Position numbers and translations under genes: made by a program. This document shows positions 26,887-36,624 of a stretch of DNA of 64,000 nucleotides, in pieces; the stretch's first letter is position 1, and every line of letters starts with the position of its first letter. The stretch is taken from the NCBI GenBank assembly GCA_963811805.1, contig CAWESU010000001.1, forward strand, positions 310,001 to 374,000, read 5' to 3'. Below the pieces are notes generated by a model. That model saw only the letters and a list, made by a program, of their open reading frames with translations. It searched no databases and had not been told where the DNA came from. Origin of the DNA: DAHUXN01 sp963811805 (GTDB taxonomy: Bacteria > Acidobacteriota > Terriglobia > Acidiferrales > UBA7541).

Positions 26887-28086
26887 TTAGGCTACCCGCT
26901 CCAAAATCCCCGCCGCACCCATGCCGCCGCCCACACACATCGTCACCAAGCCGTAGCGAGCCTTGCGCCGCTCGAGTTCGCGCAAAATCGTCGCCGTCAA
27001 CTTCGCTCCCGTACAACCCAGGGGATGCCCGAGCGCGACCGCGCCGCCATTAGGATTCACACGCGCCGCATCGAGCCCCGCGAGCTTAATCACCGAGAGC
27101 GCTTGCGCCGCGAACGCCTCGTTCAGCTCGATCACATCCATCTGCTCGAGTTTCAATCCTGCGAGTTTCAGTGCCTTCGGAATCGCGAACACCGGCCCAA
27201 TGCCCATTTCCTCCGGGGGGCATCCGGCGGTCGCGAAGGAAACGAATTTTGCCATCGGCTTCGCGCCAATGGCCTTCGCGCGCTCTGCCGACATCACCAC
27301 TGCGATCGCCGCGCCATCAGACATCTGCGAACTGTTCCCCGCTGTCACCACTCCCTTGGCGTGAAACGCAGGCTTCAGTTTCGCGAGCGCTTCCAGCGAA
27401 GTATCCGCGCGCGGCCCCTCGTCCGTGTCGAAAGTAGTTTTCGTAGTCTTGGGATGATTCCCGTTCGAGCCATCCACCGAAGTGAAGCTCACCTCGACTG
27501 GCGCTATTTCCTGTTTGAATTTTCCCTCGGCAATCGCCGCCAGCGCCTTTTGGTGGCTCTGCAACGAAAATTCGTCCGACTGCTCGCGGCTGATTCCATA
27601 CTTTTTCGCCAGATTTTCCGCCGTCAAGCCCATGCCCAAATACGAGTCCGGATAATGGTCCATCAGCCATGGATTCGGCGAAACTTTGTTTCCGCCCATG
27701 GGAATCATGCTCATCGATTCCGTGCCGCCCGCAACGATCACGCTCGCCTGGCCCGCAATAATTCTCTCCGCGGCGATGGCGATCGCCTGCAAGCCCGAAG
27801 AGCAAAACCGGTTGATGGTCATCGCCGACGCTTCCACCGGCAGGCCCGCGCGCAGCGACGCGATCCTCGCCACATTCATGCCCTGCTCCGCCTCGGGCAT
27901 TGCGCATCCCAGAATCACATCCTCAATTTCTTTGGGGTTCAGGCTCGGCACGCGCCCGAGCGCCTCGCGTATCGCCGCCGCCGCCAAATCGTCCGGCCGC
28001 GTCGCCCGCAGCGCGCCCTTAAAAGCCTTCCCAACCGCCGTGCGCACCGAACTGACAATCACCGCTTCACGCGCTGCTTCACGCAT
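26887..28086 (-). CDS. Acetyl-CoA acyltransferase (thiolase, FadA-like)
   Basis: This 399-aa thiolase II/I-family enzyme cleaves 3-ketoacyl-CoA to acetyl-CoA and a shortened acyl-CoA. The acyl-carrying C95 is in NRFCSSGLQ. The second catalytic set is GHPLGCTGAK and the C-terminal CVGGGMGAAG. ATG 28086 has GAGGTG 4 nt upstream; the extra 25 residues of the longer frame are hydrophobic and atypical. It is first in a minus-strand operon with the acyl-CoA dehydrogenase and a hypothetical gene. This set lacks the FadB-type hydratase/dehydrogenase, which must be encoded elsewhere. Confidence 0.92.
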   Translation of the reverse strand: MREAAREAVIVSSVRTAVGKAFKGALRATRPDDLAAAAIREALGRVPSLNPKEIEDVILGCAMPEAEQGMNVARIASLRAGLPVEASAMTINRFCSSGLQAIAIAAERIIAGQASVIVAGGTESMSMIPMGGNKVSPNPWLMDHYPDSYLGMGLTAENLAKKYGISREQSDEFSLQSHQKALAAIAEGKFKQEIAPVEVSFTSVDGSNGNHPKTTKTTFDTDEGPRADTSLEALAKLKPAFHAKGVVTAGNSSQMSDGAAIAVVMSAERAKAIGAKPMAKFVSFATAGCPPEEMGIGPVFAIPKALKLAGLKLEQMDVIELNEAFAAQALSVIKLAGLDAARVNPNGGAVALGHPLGCTGAKLTATILRELERRKARYGLVTMCVGGGMGAAGILERVA

Positions 28087-28230
28087 ATTGCACCTCGAAA
28101 ATAATGGCAGAAAGATCGTCGCGCTTGTTCTTATTGGACGCCACAGGACGCAAAAAAGCAACTACGCCGCGCGCATCCGCCATAACCGTTTCACGTGGCC
28201 AGCTCGCCGCACGCGGTGTAATCTATCAGT

Positions 28231-29235
28231 GTGGAGAACGGCAACGGCCATGGCAACGGACACGGTGGCGCGCCCGCGCAAACGCTTGAGCCCCTCTACC
28301 GCGCGTTTTACGAGCCGCGCGCCTTTCCGCAAGTCCAGCGCAAACGCCCCTTCATCCTCGCTCTGGTTCTTTTCGTTCTAACGCTGATCTCTACCCTCGC
28401 CGTCGGCTTCGAGTTCTCCATCTCCTACGCGCAAAATCGCGCGCCGTTCTCCGGGCTCGAAAATCCGTTCGCGCCCACTTGGCACGCGCTCACGCATCCG
28501 CGCTTGCTGCTCTTGGGCATTCCCTTTTCATTCACCCTCATCGGCATCCTGCTCGCGCACGAGCTCGGCCACTATTTTGCCTGCCGCTACTACCGAATCG
28601 ACGCCAGCTATCCTTACTTTCTGCCCGCGCCGAGCCTCATCGGCACTTTCGGCGCCTTCATTCGTATCCGCTCGCCGATCTTCAATCGCAAAGCGCTCTT
28701 CGACGTGGGCTTTTCAGGTCCGCTGGTTGGCTTCATTCTCGCCGTGCCGATTTTGGCGTTCGGCGTTTACATTTCCAAGGTCGTGCCCAACGCGCAGGCC
28801 GGCGCCCTGATCATTTTCGGCAGCCCGCCGCTCATGAAAGTCCTCCTCGCCGTTTTTCATCCCGGCGTGAACCCGCAAAATATTTTACTGAGTCCCATCG
28901 CGCTCGCCGCCTGGGTTGGCCTGTTCGCCACGGCGCTCAATCTTCTCCCTATCGGCCAGCTCGACGGCGGCCACATCGTTTACAGCGTCGCCAGCGGCAG
29001 CCATCGGCGCATTTCCTTCGCATTCGGCATCGTGCTGGTCGCCATGGGCTTCTTCTTCTGGCCCGGATGGTTCCTGTTCGCTCTGCTCGATGTCCTCCTC
29101 TTTTTCGGCTTCCGCCATCCGCCGCTCATCGATCAGTGGACCCCTCTCGACGCAACCCGCCGCGCCTGGGCCGTCGTCGCCCTGATTATTCTTCTCCTTT
29201 GCTTCACACCCATGCCTCTCGCCGCCGGACGCTGA
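28231..29235 (+). CDS. Site-2 protease family membrane metalloprotease (M50)
   Basis: This 334-aa polytopic membrane protein of the S2P family cleaves substrates within the membrane, often anti-sigma factors or signal remnants. HELGH at residues 110-114 supplies two zinc ligands and the catalytic Glu; the third ligand is in LPIGQLDGGH near 240-249. About six to seven hydrophobic segments are visible. The N-terminus begins with a Gly/Asn/His-rich run (MENGNGHGNGHGG) from a GTG start. No clear ribosome-binding site precedes it, so the start is uncertain, and TTG or later starts are possible. It is divergent from the thiolase operon. The substrate is unknown. Confidence 0.86.
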   Translation: MENGNGHGNGHGGAPAQTLEPLYRAFYEPRAFPQVQRKRPFILALVLFVLTLISTLAVGFEFSISYAQNRAPFSGLENPFAPTWHALTHPRLLLLGIPFSFTLIGILLAHELGHYFACRYYRIDASYPYFLPAPSLIGTFGAFIRIRSPIFNRKALFDVGFSGPLVGFILAVPILAFGVYISKVVPNAQAGALIIFGSPPLMKVLLAVFHPGVNPQNILLSPIALAAWVGLFATALNLLPIGQLDGGHIVYSVASGSHRRISFAFGIVLVAMGFFFWPGWFLFALLDVLLFFGFRHPPLIDQWTPLDATRRAWAVVALIILLLCFTPMPLAAGR

Positions 29236-29295
29236 AGTCTTGCCGCGCGCTTCGAACTCTCCGTCGCCGATTTTCCTTCCCGTTGATTAGCGGCT

Positions 29296-31722
29296 TCAAA
29301 GCAAGTTGACTGGGTCAACGTCCGCGATCACCGCGCTCTCTGGAATCTTTTTTTCGGCGCAAAACGCCAAGCATCCTTCGAGCGCCTGCGCCAGCAGCCG
29401 CCGGTTCGGCGACTTCAGCAAAATCTGAAACCGATACTCGCGCCGCAATTTTGAAAGCGCCGCCGCCGCCGGGCCCAGCACCTTAAGTTCGTCGTGCTTC
29501 CGTGAATCGAACCACCCCGCAATCGCACGCGACCAACGAATCGCATTTTCGATTTTCCGATCGCGCACCAGCACGTTCGCCAGCGCCACGAACGGCGGAT
29601 AGTGCATCACCTGCCGAAAATGAATCTCGCGCTCGAAAAACGCGCTGTAGTCCTGATCCACGGCGTGCTGAATCGCATAGTGCTCCGGATAATACGTCTC
29701 GATCAGCACTTCGCCCGGCAAATGCCCGCGGCCTGCGCGCCCTGCCACCTGCGTCAGCAGTTGAAACGTCCGTTCCGCCGCGCGAAAATCCGGCCGCCCC
29801 AGCGCCAGATCCGCGGCCACCACGCCCACCAGCGTCACGCGCTCGAAGTCGTGCCCCTTCGCCACCATCTGCGTGCCCACCAGCAAGTCCAATTCGCCGC
29901 GCGCGAACGCTCCCAGCACTTTCTGATATTCGCGCTTGGTCCGCACTGTATCGCGGTCCAGCCGCCCGATGCGCGCCTTCGGAAACTGCTCGCGCAGAAA
30001 TTCCTCCACGCGCTCCGCCCCGTCGCCCACAAAATACAGGTATTGCGATTTGCACTTCGGACATAGTTTCGGCACCGCGCTCGAATACCCGCAGTAGTGG
30101 CACTCCAGCCGCGCCCTGCGCTTGTGATACGAAAGCGCGATGCTGCAATTCTTGCACTCCACGCCCGCGCCGCAGCTCCTGCACAGCACGTACCACGAAT
30201 AGCCGCGCCGGTTGATGAGCACCAGTGCCTGCGTGCCTTCGTCGAATCGCTTCCGAATCGCCGCCACCAGCGCCGCCGAGGCGGGCGCCGACCGATGGCT
30301 CGTCTTGAACTCTTCGCGCAAATCCACCAGCTCCACGCTCGCCAGAGGCCGGTCCGCCACGCGCGTCGTCAACTCCAGCAGCTTGTACTTCCCGATTCGC
30401 GCATTCTGAAAACTTTCCAGCGACGGCGTCGCCGATCCGAGCAGCGCCACCGCGTTCACCAGACTCGCGCGAACCACTGCCGCGTCGCGCCCGTTGTAGC
30501 GCGGCGTTTCCTCCTGCTTGTAGCTCGTCTCCTGCTCTTCATCGACGATGATCAACCCCAAATTCGTCAGCGGTGCGAACACCGCCGACCGCGTCCCCAC
30601 CACCACCCGCGCTTCCGCGCGCCGCACCCGCCACCATTCGTGCGCGCGCTCCTTGTCCGCCAATCCGCTGTGCAGCACCGCAACCGTCGCGCCGAATCGT
30701 GCCCGCACTAGCCGGCTCACCCACAGCGTCAGCGCAATTTCCGGCACCAGCACAATCGCCGTTCGCCCTTGTGCCAGCGCCACTTCCACCGCGCCCAGAT
30801 AGACCTCAGTTTTGCCGCTTCCGGTGACGCCGTGCAGCAATCCCGCCGCGAATTTTTCCGCCGCCAACCATTCGCGCACCGCCGTGATCGCGTTCTGCTG
30901 CTCCGGGTTCAGCACGTTCGCCGGCGGAACGAAATTCGCCTCCCACGGATCTTCCTCCGCCGTGAACGGCTCATCCCACAGCGTCACTTTTCCGTTTTTC
31001 GCGAGCCGCGCCAGCACCGCCCGTGACACGCCTTCCTTCAGCAGCATCGCCACGGGTAGAGGCCCGCGCACCGCCGTCAAAATCTCGCGCGCTTTTTCTT
31101 CTTTCGCGTCCGCGGCAGCCGCCGCTTCATTCCACGCCACGATTTTCTGCACGCGTTCGCTCTTGCGCTCCATCCGCTCGCGCGCCGCAACAATCCCGCG
31201 CCGTACCAGCCGCTCCGCCGCTGCCTCGCCACCGGGGATCCTACGCAACTTCGCCGGCGCGACCGCGCCCTTCGCCAATCCCAGCACCTCCAGCGCCTCT
31301 AAATCGCGAGCCTCGCCCGCTTCCGCCGCGCCGCGCTCCTTCACCTCCGCGTAAAACTCCTGCCCGTGCTCCGTCAGCACATATTCGCGATGCTCGCGCA
31401 GCTCCGCCAGCGGCGGCAGCATCGATCGCAGCGTTTCGCCGATCGGGGCCACGTAATACCGGCTGATCCATTCGCCCAGCGCCAGCAATTCCGGAGTCAG
31501 CGCCGGAATCGCGTCCACCACTTCCACAATTTCCTTCGTCTTTTTCCCGCTCTGCGGCTTGGTCGCAAACTTCAACGCCACGCCGGCCATCGCGCGGCTG
31601 CCGAACGGCACCACCACGCGGCTGCCGATGATTTCCGCATCCGCCAAATGTTCAGGAATTGCGTACGTGAAGGTCGTTCGCAGCGGAACCGGAAGCGCCA
31701 CTTCGCAAAATCGCGGAATCAT
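29296..31722 (-). CDS. priA: Primosomal protein N' (PriA helicase)
   Basis: This 808-aa 3'-to-5' superfamily 2 helicase restarts replication at stalled forks. The order is an N-terminal DNA-binding domain, Walker A GVTGSGKT, the Walker B region DEEQETSYKQEETPRYNGRD, and zinc-binding cysteines in CRSCGAGVECKNC and CHYCGYSS...CPKC. The C-terminal helicase motifs are GTQMVAKGHDF and QVAGRAGRG. Walker B reads DEEQ where many PriA proteins have DEEH. Length is a little above the E. coli enzyme. It stands as a single gene convergent with the M50 protease. Confidence 0.95.
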   Translation of the reverse strand: MIPRFCEVALPVPLRTTFTYAIPEHLADAEIIGSRVVVPFGSRAMAGVALKFATKPQSGKKTKEIVEVVDAIPALTPELLALGEWISRYYVAPIGETLRSMLPPLAELREHREYVLTEHGQEFYAEVKERGAAEAGEARDLEALEVLGLAKGAVAPAKLRRIPGGEAAAERLVRRGIVAARERMERKSERVQKIVAWNEAAAAADAKEEKAREILTAVRGPLPVAMLLKEGVSRAVLARLAKNGKVTLWDEPFTAEEDPWEANFVPPANVLNPEQQNAITAVREWLAAEKFAAGLLHGVTGSGKTEVYLGAVEVALAQGRTAIVLVPEIALTLWVSRLVRARFGATVAVLHSGLADKERAHEWWRVRRAEARVVVGTRSAVFAPLTNLGLIIVDEEQETSYKQEETPRYNGRDAAVVRASLVNAVALLGSATPSLESFQNARIGKYKLLELTTRVADRPLASVELVDLREEFKTSHRSAPASAALVAAIRKRFDEGTQALVLINRRGYSWYVLCRSCGAGVECKNCSIALSYHKRRARLECHYCGYSSAVPKLCPKCKSQYLYFVGDGAERVEEFLREQFPKARIGRLDRDTVRTKREYQKVLGAFARGELDLLVGTQMVAKGHDFERVTLVGVVAADLALGRPDFRAAERTFQLLTQVAGRAGRGHLPGEVLIETYYPEHYAIQHAVDQDYSAFFEREIHFRQVMHYPPFVALANVLVRDRKIENAIRWSRAIAGWFDSRKHDELKVLGPAAAALSKLRREYRFQILLKSPNRRLLAQALEGCLAFCAEKKIPESAVIADVDPVNLL

Positions 31723-31795
31723 ATTTGCAGTTAGTGTAGCAGCATGCCGTAACCCGCCAAACTCGCGTCCCCAAAGCTCACAGCATCACAGCTTC

Positions 31796-32692
31796 CTACA
31801 TGCTGACCAGCGCCACGCCCGCAAAAATCAGCGCCACGCCCGCCCACTGCCTGCGCCCGAGCCTCTCCCGCAGAAACACTGCCGCAAACAGCAGCGTCAC
31901 CACACCATAGAGAGACGCCAGCACCGTCGCGATCGCGATCTCTTCCTGCTTGAACGCGAAATTGTTCGCCACGAATCCCGCCGTGTCCGTCAGCCCCATG
32001 AATAAAATCAACCACGCCGTTGAGCCGCGCGGAATTTCCAACCGCTGCCCCAGCGGCCGCAGCAACAACGCCAGCAACAAAAACGAAACCAGCCGTATCA
32101 CCCACACCGACGCGAATCCGCCGAACACTGGCATCACGCGAAATCCCAAAATCCAATAGTTCACGCCGAACACTAGCGCCGCCGTCAGTGCCCATGGCAC
32201 TCCCCGCAGCAAATGCGCGCGATGGTCGCGCGCGGACACCGCTGCATCTCCCACGCTCGCGCCGTCCTTCGCCGGCAGCGCCACCGCCGCGATAATCACT
32301 CCAATAATCACCGCGGTCACACCCAGCGCGTGCGCGCGGGTCAGTCGCTCTCCAGTCGAAATCGCCAGCACCACCGTCAGCGCCGGATAGCTCGACGCAA
32401 TCGGCGACACCAGCGCCAGCATGCCGATCTCGAACGACCGGTACAGCGCTAGCGCGCCCAGCGCGCTCAAAATTCCCGCCAGCACGATCCACGCCCAGAC
32501 GCTCCACCGGAATGCAGGAAAAAATCTCGCCCAGTGCCCCGTCGCCGCCATGCCCACCGTGAGCGCGACGAATCCCGTCAGTTGCATGAACAGCAACGCC
32601 CGCAGCGCGCCCGTGCGCCGCGTCGCGAATCGCGCCGCGAAATCCGCTATGCCCCAGTTGAACGCCGCCGCCAATCCCAGGAAAATTCCCAC
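31796..32692 (-). CDS. EamA/DMT-family transporter
   Basis: This 298-aa inner-membrane permease with about ten transmembrane helices has two EamA repeats (roughly residues 1-130 and 165-298). The drug/metabolite transporter superfamily exports metabolites or amino acids. GTG 32692 was chosen because GGAG lies 5 nt upstream and the protein then starts directly with the first helix; ATG 32743 adds 17 residues. No neighbour points to a substrate. It sits between priA and the uracil-DNA glycosylase on the same strand. Confidence 0.85.
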   Translation of the reverse strand: MGIFLGLAAAFNWGIADFAARFATRRTGALRALLFMQLTGFVALTVGMAATGHWARFFPAFRWSVWAWIVLAGILSALGALALYRSFEIGMLALVSPIASSYPALTVVLAISTGERLTRAHALGVTAVIIGVIIAAVALPAKDGASVGDAAVSARDHRAHLLRGVPWALTAALVFGVNYWILGFRVMPVFGGFASVWVIRLVSFLLLALLLRPLGQRLEIPRGSTAWLILFMGLTDTAGFVANNFAFKQEEIAIATVLASLYGVVTLLFAAVFLRERLGRRQWAGVALIFAGVALVSM

Positions 32693-32784
32693 CCTCACTC
32701 CGCAAAACGTTTTCTGCACAGCAAAATGCGAAATTCTGCGCATCAGCGCGCAGTCGCAAAACGTTTAATGTAGCAGGAATTCTT

Positions 32785-33621
32785 CTAGCTTCTGGCGGGA
32801 ACTTTCAGTCCGAGGTGCGCCATCACTTTCTTCAAATCTTCCCACACGTCGCCCTTGGCGTTCGGATTCCGAAGCAAATACGCGGGATGATACGTGGCCA
32901 TCATCGGAATCCCACGGAACTCCAGCCACTGCCCGCGGAGTCGCGAAATCGATTGCTTCGCGCCGTAGAGCGCCTGAAAAGCAATCGCGCCCAGGCAAAC
33001 CACCGCTTTCGGCTCGATCACCGCGAGCTGCCGGTACAAAAACGGCGAACACGTCTCCATCTCGTCCGGCTCGGGTGCGCGGTTTTCCGGCGGCCGGCAC
33101 TTCACCACGTTGCAGATGTAAACATCTTCGCGCTTCAGCCCCATCGCTTCGATCATCTGCGTCAGCAATTTTCCCGCGCGCCCCACGAACGGCAGGCCCT
33201 GAATATCCTCGTCGCGTCCCGGCCCTTCGCCCACAAACACGAGGTCCGCGCGCGCGTTCCCGGCGCCGAAAACAATTTTATTGCGCTGCTGGCATAGCCG
33301 GCATCGTTTGCAATCGCCGATGTCTTCGCGTATGCGCTCGAGCGTATCGTTTTCGATGCGCGCCCCGGCCTCGAAAAGCGAAGCGGATTTTATGACCGGC
33401 AGCGGTGCCGCCGGCACAGGCGCGGAAGCTTGCAGCTTCGCGCGCATCGCTGCGCTGCTCGTTGGAACATATGTTGCCGTAACAGGAAGGGCGCTCGTGG
33501 TCGAAGAATCCGGCGCCCTGCCGCTCGCAGGCACAGCGCGGTCCAGGTAAAAAGAGGAAATTCTCAGTTCGCTAAAATATTCCAGCCATGCCTCGACGTT
33601 CGCGCGCGCTTCGCCCTTCAC
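32785..33621 (-). CDS. Family 4-type uracil-DNA glycosylase (Fe-S)
   Basis: This 278-aa uracil-DNA glycosylase excises uracil in base-excision repair. The C-terminal ~190 residues match the family 4/UDGa pattern: cluster cysteines CKRCRLC, the active-site motif GEGPGRDED, a later Cys pair (NVVKCRPPENR and METCSPF), and the HPAYLLRN motif. The first ~85 residues are Ala/Pro/Ser-rich and probably flexible. ATG 33621 overlaps the coaBC stop at 33618 (ATGA), so the two are coupled. Confidence 0.9.
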   Translation of the reverse strand: MKGEARANVEAWLEYFSELRISSFYLDRAVPASGRAPDSSTTSALPVTATYVPTSSAAMRAKLQASAPVPAAPLPVIKSASLFEAGARIENDTLERIREDIGDCKRCRLCQQRNKIVFGAGNARADLVFVGEGPGRDEDIQGLPFVGRAGKLLTQMIEAMGLKREDVYICNVVKCRPPENRAPEPDEMETCSPFLYRQLAVIEPKAVVCLGAIAFQALYGAKQSISRLRGQWLEFRGIPMMATYHPAYLLRNPNAKGDVWEDLKKVMAHLGLKVPARS

Positions 33622-34823
33622 TTCACGCCCTTACGCAATTCCATCACGAAATCCAAGATTCGGTTGGCCACGTCGAACTTCGACATTTTCGGCAGCGCCA
33701 CTTCCCTGCCATCGCGAAAAAAGAAAGTCACCACATTCGTATCCGTGTCGAACCCCGCGCCTTCCTGCGTCACATCGTTGGCCGCGATCATATCCGCGCC
33801 CTTCGCCGCCAGCTTGCGCCGCGCGTTTTCCGCCAAGCGCTCCGTCTCCGCCGCGAACCCCACCAGAATACGCGCATCTTTTTCGCGCCCCAGCTCCGCC
33901 AGAATGTCCGCCGTAGGCTCCAGCTCCAGCACCAACCGTCCTTCGCTGCGCTTGATTTTCTGCGCGCCTCGCGCCGCGGGACGGTAATCCGCCACCGCCG
34001 CCGCCATAATCACCGCGTCCGCATCCTTGGCCCGCTCGCGCACCGCAACGTGCATCTCTTCCGTCGACCGCACCGGAACCCAATCCACTTCATTCGGCGC
34101 ACGCAGCTCCGTCGGCCCGCTCACCAGCGTCACGTGCGCGCCGCGACGCGAAGCCGCGTCCGCCAACGCGTAACCCATTTTCCCCGACGACCGGTTCGTC
34201 AGCATCCGCACCGGATCCACATCTTCAATCGTCGGCCCCGCCGTCACCACAATTTTCACTCCGTCCAAATCGTGCCGCAGCCCCAGCGTCTCGCAAACCG
34301 CGCTCGCAATCGCTTCAATTCCCGCCAGCCGCCCCGGCCCCACCATTCCGCACGCCAGATAACCCTCATCCGGCTGCACCACGCGCACGCCGCGCGCCCT
34401 CAGCGTTTCCAGATTCTTCTGCGTCGCCGCATGCTCCCACATATTCACGTTCATCGCCGGCGCCACAATCACGGGAGCCTTCGTCGCCAGATAAAGCGTG
34501 GTCAGAAAATCGTCCGCGATGCCATTCGCCAGCTTCGCCAGAATGTCCGCCGTCGCCGGCGCAATCACCAGCAAGTCGATGCGCTGCGCCACGGCAATAT
34601 GCTCGATCGCGCTTTCCAGATTCGCCGTCGCCTGTTTCTCGCCAAAAAGCTCGGTGATCACTCTCTCGCCGGTCAGCGCCGCAAACGTCAGTGGCGTCAC
34701 GAACTCCTGCGCCCCGCGCGTCATCACCACCTGCACCGCGAGCTTCTCCTGCTGCAGCCGGCGCACCAGCTCCGCGGCCTTGTACGCCGCCACTCCTCCG
34801 GAAACTCCCAGCGCCACTCGCAT
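33618..34823 (-). CDS. coaBC: Bifunctional phosphopantothenoylcysteine decarboxylase/synthetase
   Basis: This 401-aa fused enzyme makes 4'-phosphopantetheine for CoA and ACP cofactors. The N-terminal CoaC flavodoxin-like domain shows GVSGGVAAYKA, the active-site His in SAIEHIAVAQ and PAMNVNMW. The flexible-loop Cys is in YLACGMVGPGRL. The C-terminal CoaB domain shows TAGPTIEDVDPVRMLTNRSSGKMG and AAAVADYRP. ATG 34823 has GGTGA 4 nt upstream; eight additional in-frame residues are excluded. It is coupled to the UDG gene. Confidence 0.95.
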   Translation of the reverse strand: MRVALGVSGGVAAYKAAELVRRLQQEKLAVQVVMTRGAQEFVTPLTFAALTGERVITELFGEKQATANLESAIEHIAVAQRIDLLVIAPATADILAKLANGIADDFLTTLYLATKAPVIVAPAMNVNMWEHAATQKNLETLRARGVRVVQPDEGYLACGMVGPGRLAGIEAIASAVCETLGLRHDLDGVKIVVTAGPTIEDVDPVRMLTNRSSGKMGYALADAASRRGAHVTLVSGPTELRAPNEVDWVPVRSTEEMHVAVRERAKDADAVIMAAAVADYRPAARGAQKIKRSEGRLVLELEPTADILAELGREKDARILVGFAAETERLAENARRKLAAKGADMIAANDVTQEGAGFDTDTNVVTFFFRDGREVALPKMSKFDVANRILDFVMELRKGVK

Positions 34824-34871
34824 CAATTCACCGCCGCGTCCAAACATGCGGCCCTCGCGAAAATCTACTCC

Positions 34872-35090
34872 TTACTTGCGCTTCCCGTCCTCGTCCGTTC
34901 CTTCCATACCCTCCGGCAAATCGAATTCCAACAGCCCTTTCTGCATTTCCTCTTCCGCGACCCGCGTGTACTTGTGATTCCTTGGATTGTCGACCAGCGG
35001 TCGGCCCCCGGCCATCAGCTGCCGGGCGCGCCGCGCAACCAGTACGACGTATGCAAATTTGCTCTCAGGTGGCTGGCTAAAAACGGGCAT
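34872..35090 (-). CDS. rpoZ: RNA polymerase subunit omega
   Basis: This 72-aa protein matches RpoZ, the small subunit that assists assembly of the beta' subunit. Signatures are SKFAYVVLVARRARQL and NHKYTRVAEEEM, with an acidic tail ending in EDGKRK. It starts 7 bp after gmk and lies 48 bp before coaBC. The order gmk-rpoZ-coaBC is a common bacterial arrangement, which raises confidence. Confidence 0.92.
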   Translation of the reverse strand: MPVFSQPPESKFAYVVLVARRARQLMAGGRPLVDNPRNHKYTRVAEEEMQKGLLEFDLPEGMEGTDEDGKRK

Positions 35091-35097
35091 AAGCGCT

Positions 35098-35727
35098 TTA
35101 TCCTCCGAAGGATTTCAGTATCTGACGAACGCGTTCGCGATTTCGTTTCGTTTCCGAGCGCGCTCCCAACGCAATGGCCCGGACCGCTTCGCCCGCTCGG
35201 TCGACATCTTCATTGATCACCACGTAATCGTAATCCACGTAACGCTCCATCTCCAAGCGCGCTCGTTCCAACCGCCGGCTGATTTCATCCTCGCCGTCCT
35301 GCCCGCGCGCGCGAATCCGCTTTTCCAGCTCCTGCCTCGACGGCGGCACGATGAAAATCGCAATCGACTCCGGCAATTTCTGGCGTACCTGCTCCGCGCC
35401 CTGGACGTCGATCTCCAACACTAAATCGCGCTTCCGCGCGCGCGCTTCCTCCAGCCATTTTTTCGGCGTCCCGTAGCTGTGCATCCCAAAGACGCACGCA
35501 TGCTCCAGAAATTCCCCGCGCTCCACCATTCGCTGGAACTCTTCGTCGGAAACAAAATGATACCACTGTCCGTCCTTTTCTCCCGCACGAGGTGGTCGCG
35601 TCGTTGCCGAAATCGAAAGCATCGTTCCCGGCAGCTCCAGCAATTTTTTCACAAGCGTTGATTTGCCTGACCCCGAGGGCCCCGACACGATCAAGATCAG
35701 CGGTTCGTAGGAATCGGCCATCGTCAT
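35098..35727 (-). CDS. gmk: Guanylate kinase
   Basis: This 209-aa P-loop kinase phosphorylates GMP to GDP. It has Walker A GPSGSGKST (about residues 14-22), the GMP-binding SATTRPPRAGEKDG, YHFVSDEEF and the lid/catalytic DVQGAEQV segments, plus an Arg-rich C-terminus. ATG 35727 overlaps the yicC stop (35724). A downstream ATG at 35721 is also possible. The much longer open frame reaching 36561 is antisense-composition sequence over yicC and is rejected. Confidence 0.94.
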   Translation of the reverse strand: MTMADSYEPLILIVSGPSGSGKSTLVKKLLELPGTMLSISATTRPPRAGEKDGQWYHFVSDEEFQRMVERGEFLEHACVFGMHSYGTPKKWLEEARARKRDLVLEIDVQGAEQVRQKLPESIAIFIVPPSRQELEKRIRARGQDGEDEISRRLERARLEMERYVDYDYVVINEDVDRAGEAVRAIALGARSETKRNRERVRQILKSFGG

Positions 35728-36611
35728 TCGACGTTCTGCACTTGCTCGCGCAGTTTTTCGATCTCCGATTTCAATGCCAGCCCCAATTGCGTCACTTCGA
35801 GCCCGTCCTCGTCCGCTCCGTTCGACTTCGACAGCAGCGTATTCGCCTCGCGCTGCATCTCCTGCAGCAAGAAATCCAGCTTCTTGCCGATCTCTCCGCC
35901 CGCATCCAGCAAAGCGCGGAACTGTTTCACGTGGCTGCGCAGCCGCGTGATCTCTTCGGTGGTGTCGTTGCGTTCCGCCGCAAACGCCGCCTCTTGCGCC
36001 ACGCGTGCCGGGTCCGCCTCGTAATCTCCCAGCAGTTCCTTCATTCGCGCTTCGAGTTTTCGTGCGTATGCCGGCCGCGCCCGCTCCGCCAGCGTCTCGA
36101 TGCGTCCGGTCACCTCTTCCACCGACGTCAGCCGTCGCGCCAGCTCCTCGCCCATCGAGTGCCCTTCTGCGCGCCGCATCTCGTCCAATTGATCGATTGC
36201 CGTCGTCAATCCCGACCGTACCGCCGCCGCAAGTTTCTGCACTTCCTCCTGCGGAGGCGCCGACGACGCCACGCCCGGCAATCGCAAGATCGCCGTCACG
36301 TCCGGCTCCGATTCCACGCCGAATTCTTCGCCCAGCGTTCGCGCCGCCGTCAAATACGCCGCGGCCACTTCGCGGTTGATCGTCACCGCGTTGGTTTTCG
36401 CCGCCTGCACCTGCAGCGTCACTTCCACATGCCCGCGCCGGAAGCGCTCCTGCACTCCTTTGCGTATTTCCATTTCCAGCGCGTCCCATCCTTCCGGCAT
36501 CCGCACCCGCACGTCCAAGAACCGGTGGTTCACACTGCGCATGCTCAACAGCACCGCCCATCCATCCTTTTCCACTCGCGTCTGCGCGTATCCGGTCATC
36601 GATCGCAACAT
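35724..36611 (-). CDS. YicC-family endoribonuclease
   Basis: This 295-aa protein of the YicC/YloC family has a known RNA-degrading role in some bacteria. It begins LRSMTGYAQ and carries SVNHRFLDVRVRMPEG and the conserved C-terminal end KSEIEKLREQVQNVE. ATG 36611 gives the family-typical N-terminus; ATG 36623, one base past the ABC transporter stop, adds four residues. It is coupled to gmk by an ATGA overlap, a neighbourhood conserved in many phyla. Confidence 0.9.
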   Translation of the reverse strand: MLRSMTGYAQTRVEKDGWAVLLSMRSVNHRFLDVRVRMPEGWDALEMEIRKGVQERFRRGHVEVTLQVQAAKTNAVTINREVAAAYLTAARTLGEEFGVESEPDVTAILRLPGVASSAPPQEEVQKLAAAVRSGLTTAIDQLDEMRRAEGHSMGEELARRLTSVEEVTGRIETLAERARPAYARKLEARMKELLGDYEADPARVAQEAAFAAERNDTTEEITRLRSHVKQFRALLDAGGEIGKKLDFLLQEMQREANTLLSKSNGADEDGLEVTQLGLALKSEIEKLREQVQNVE

Positions 36612-36624
36612 GGGCCGTGGCATT

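Noticed and set aside
35728..36561. Long N-terminal extension of guanylate kinase
   Set aside because: It is in a different frame over yicC and has no similarity to the family.
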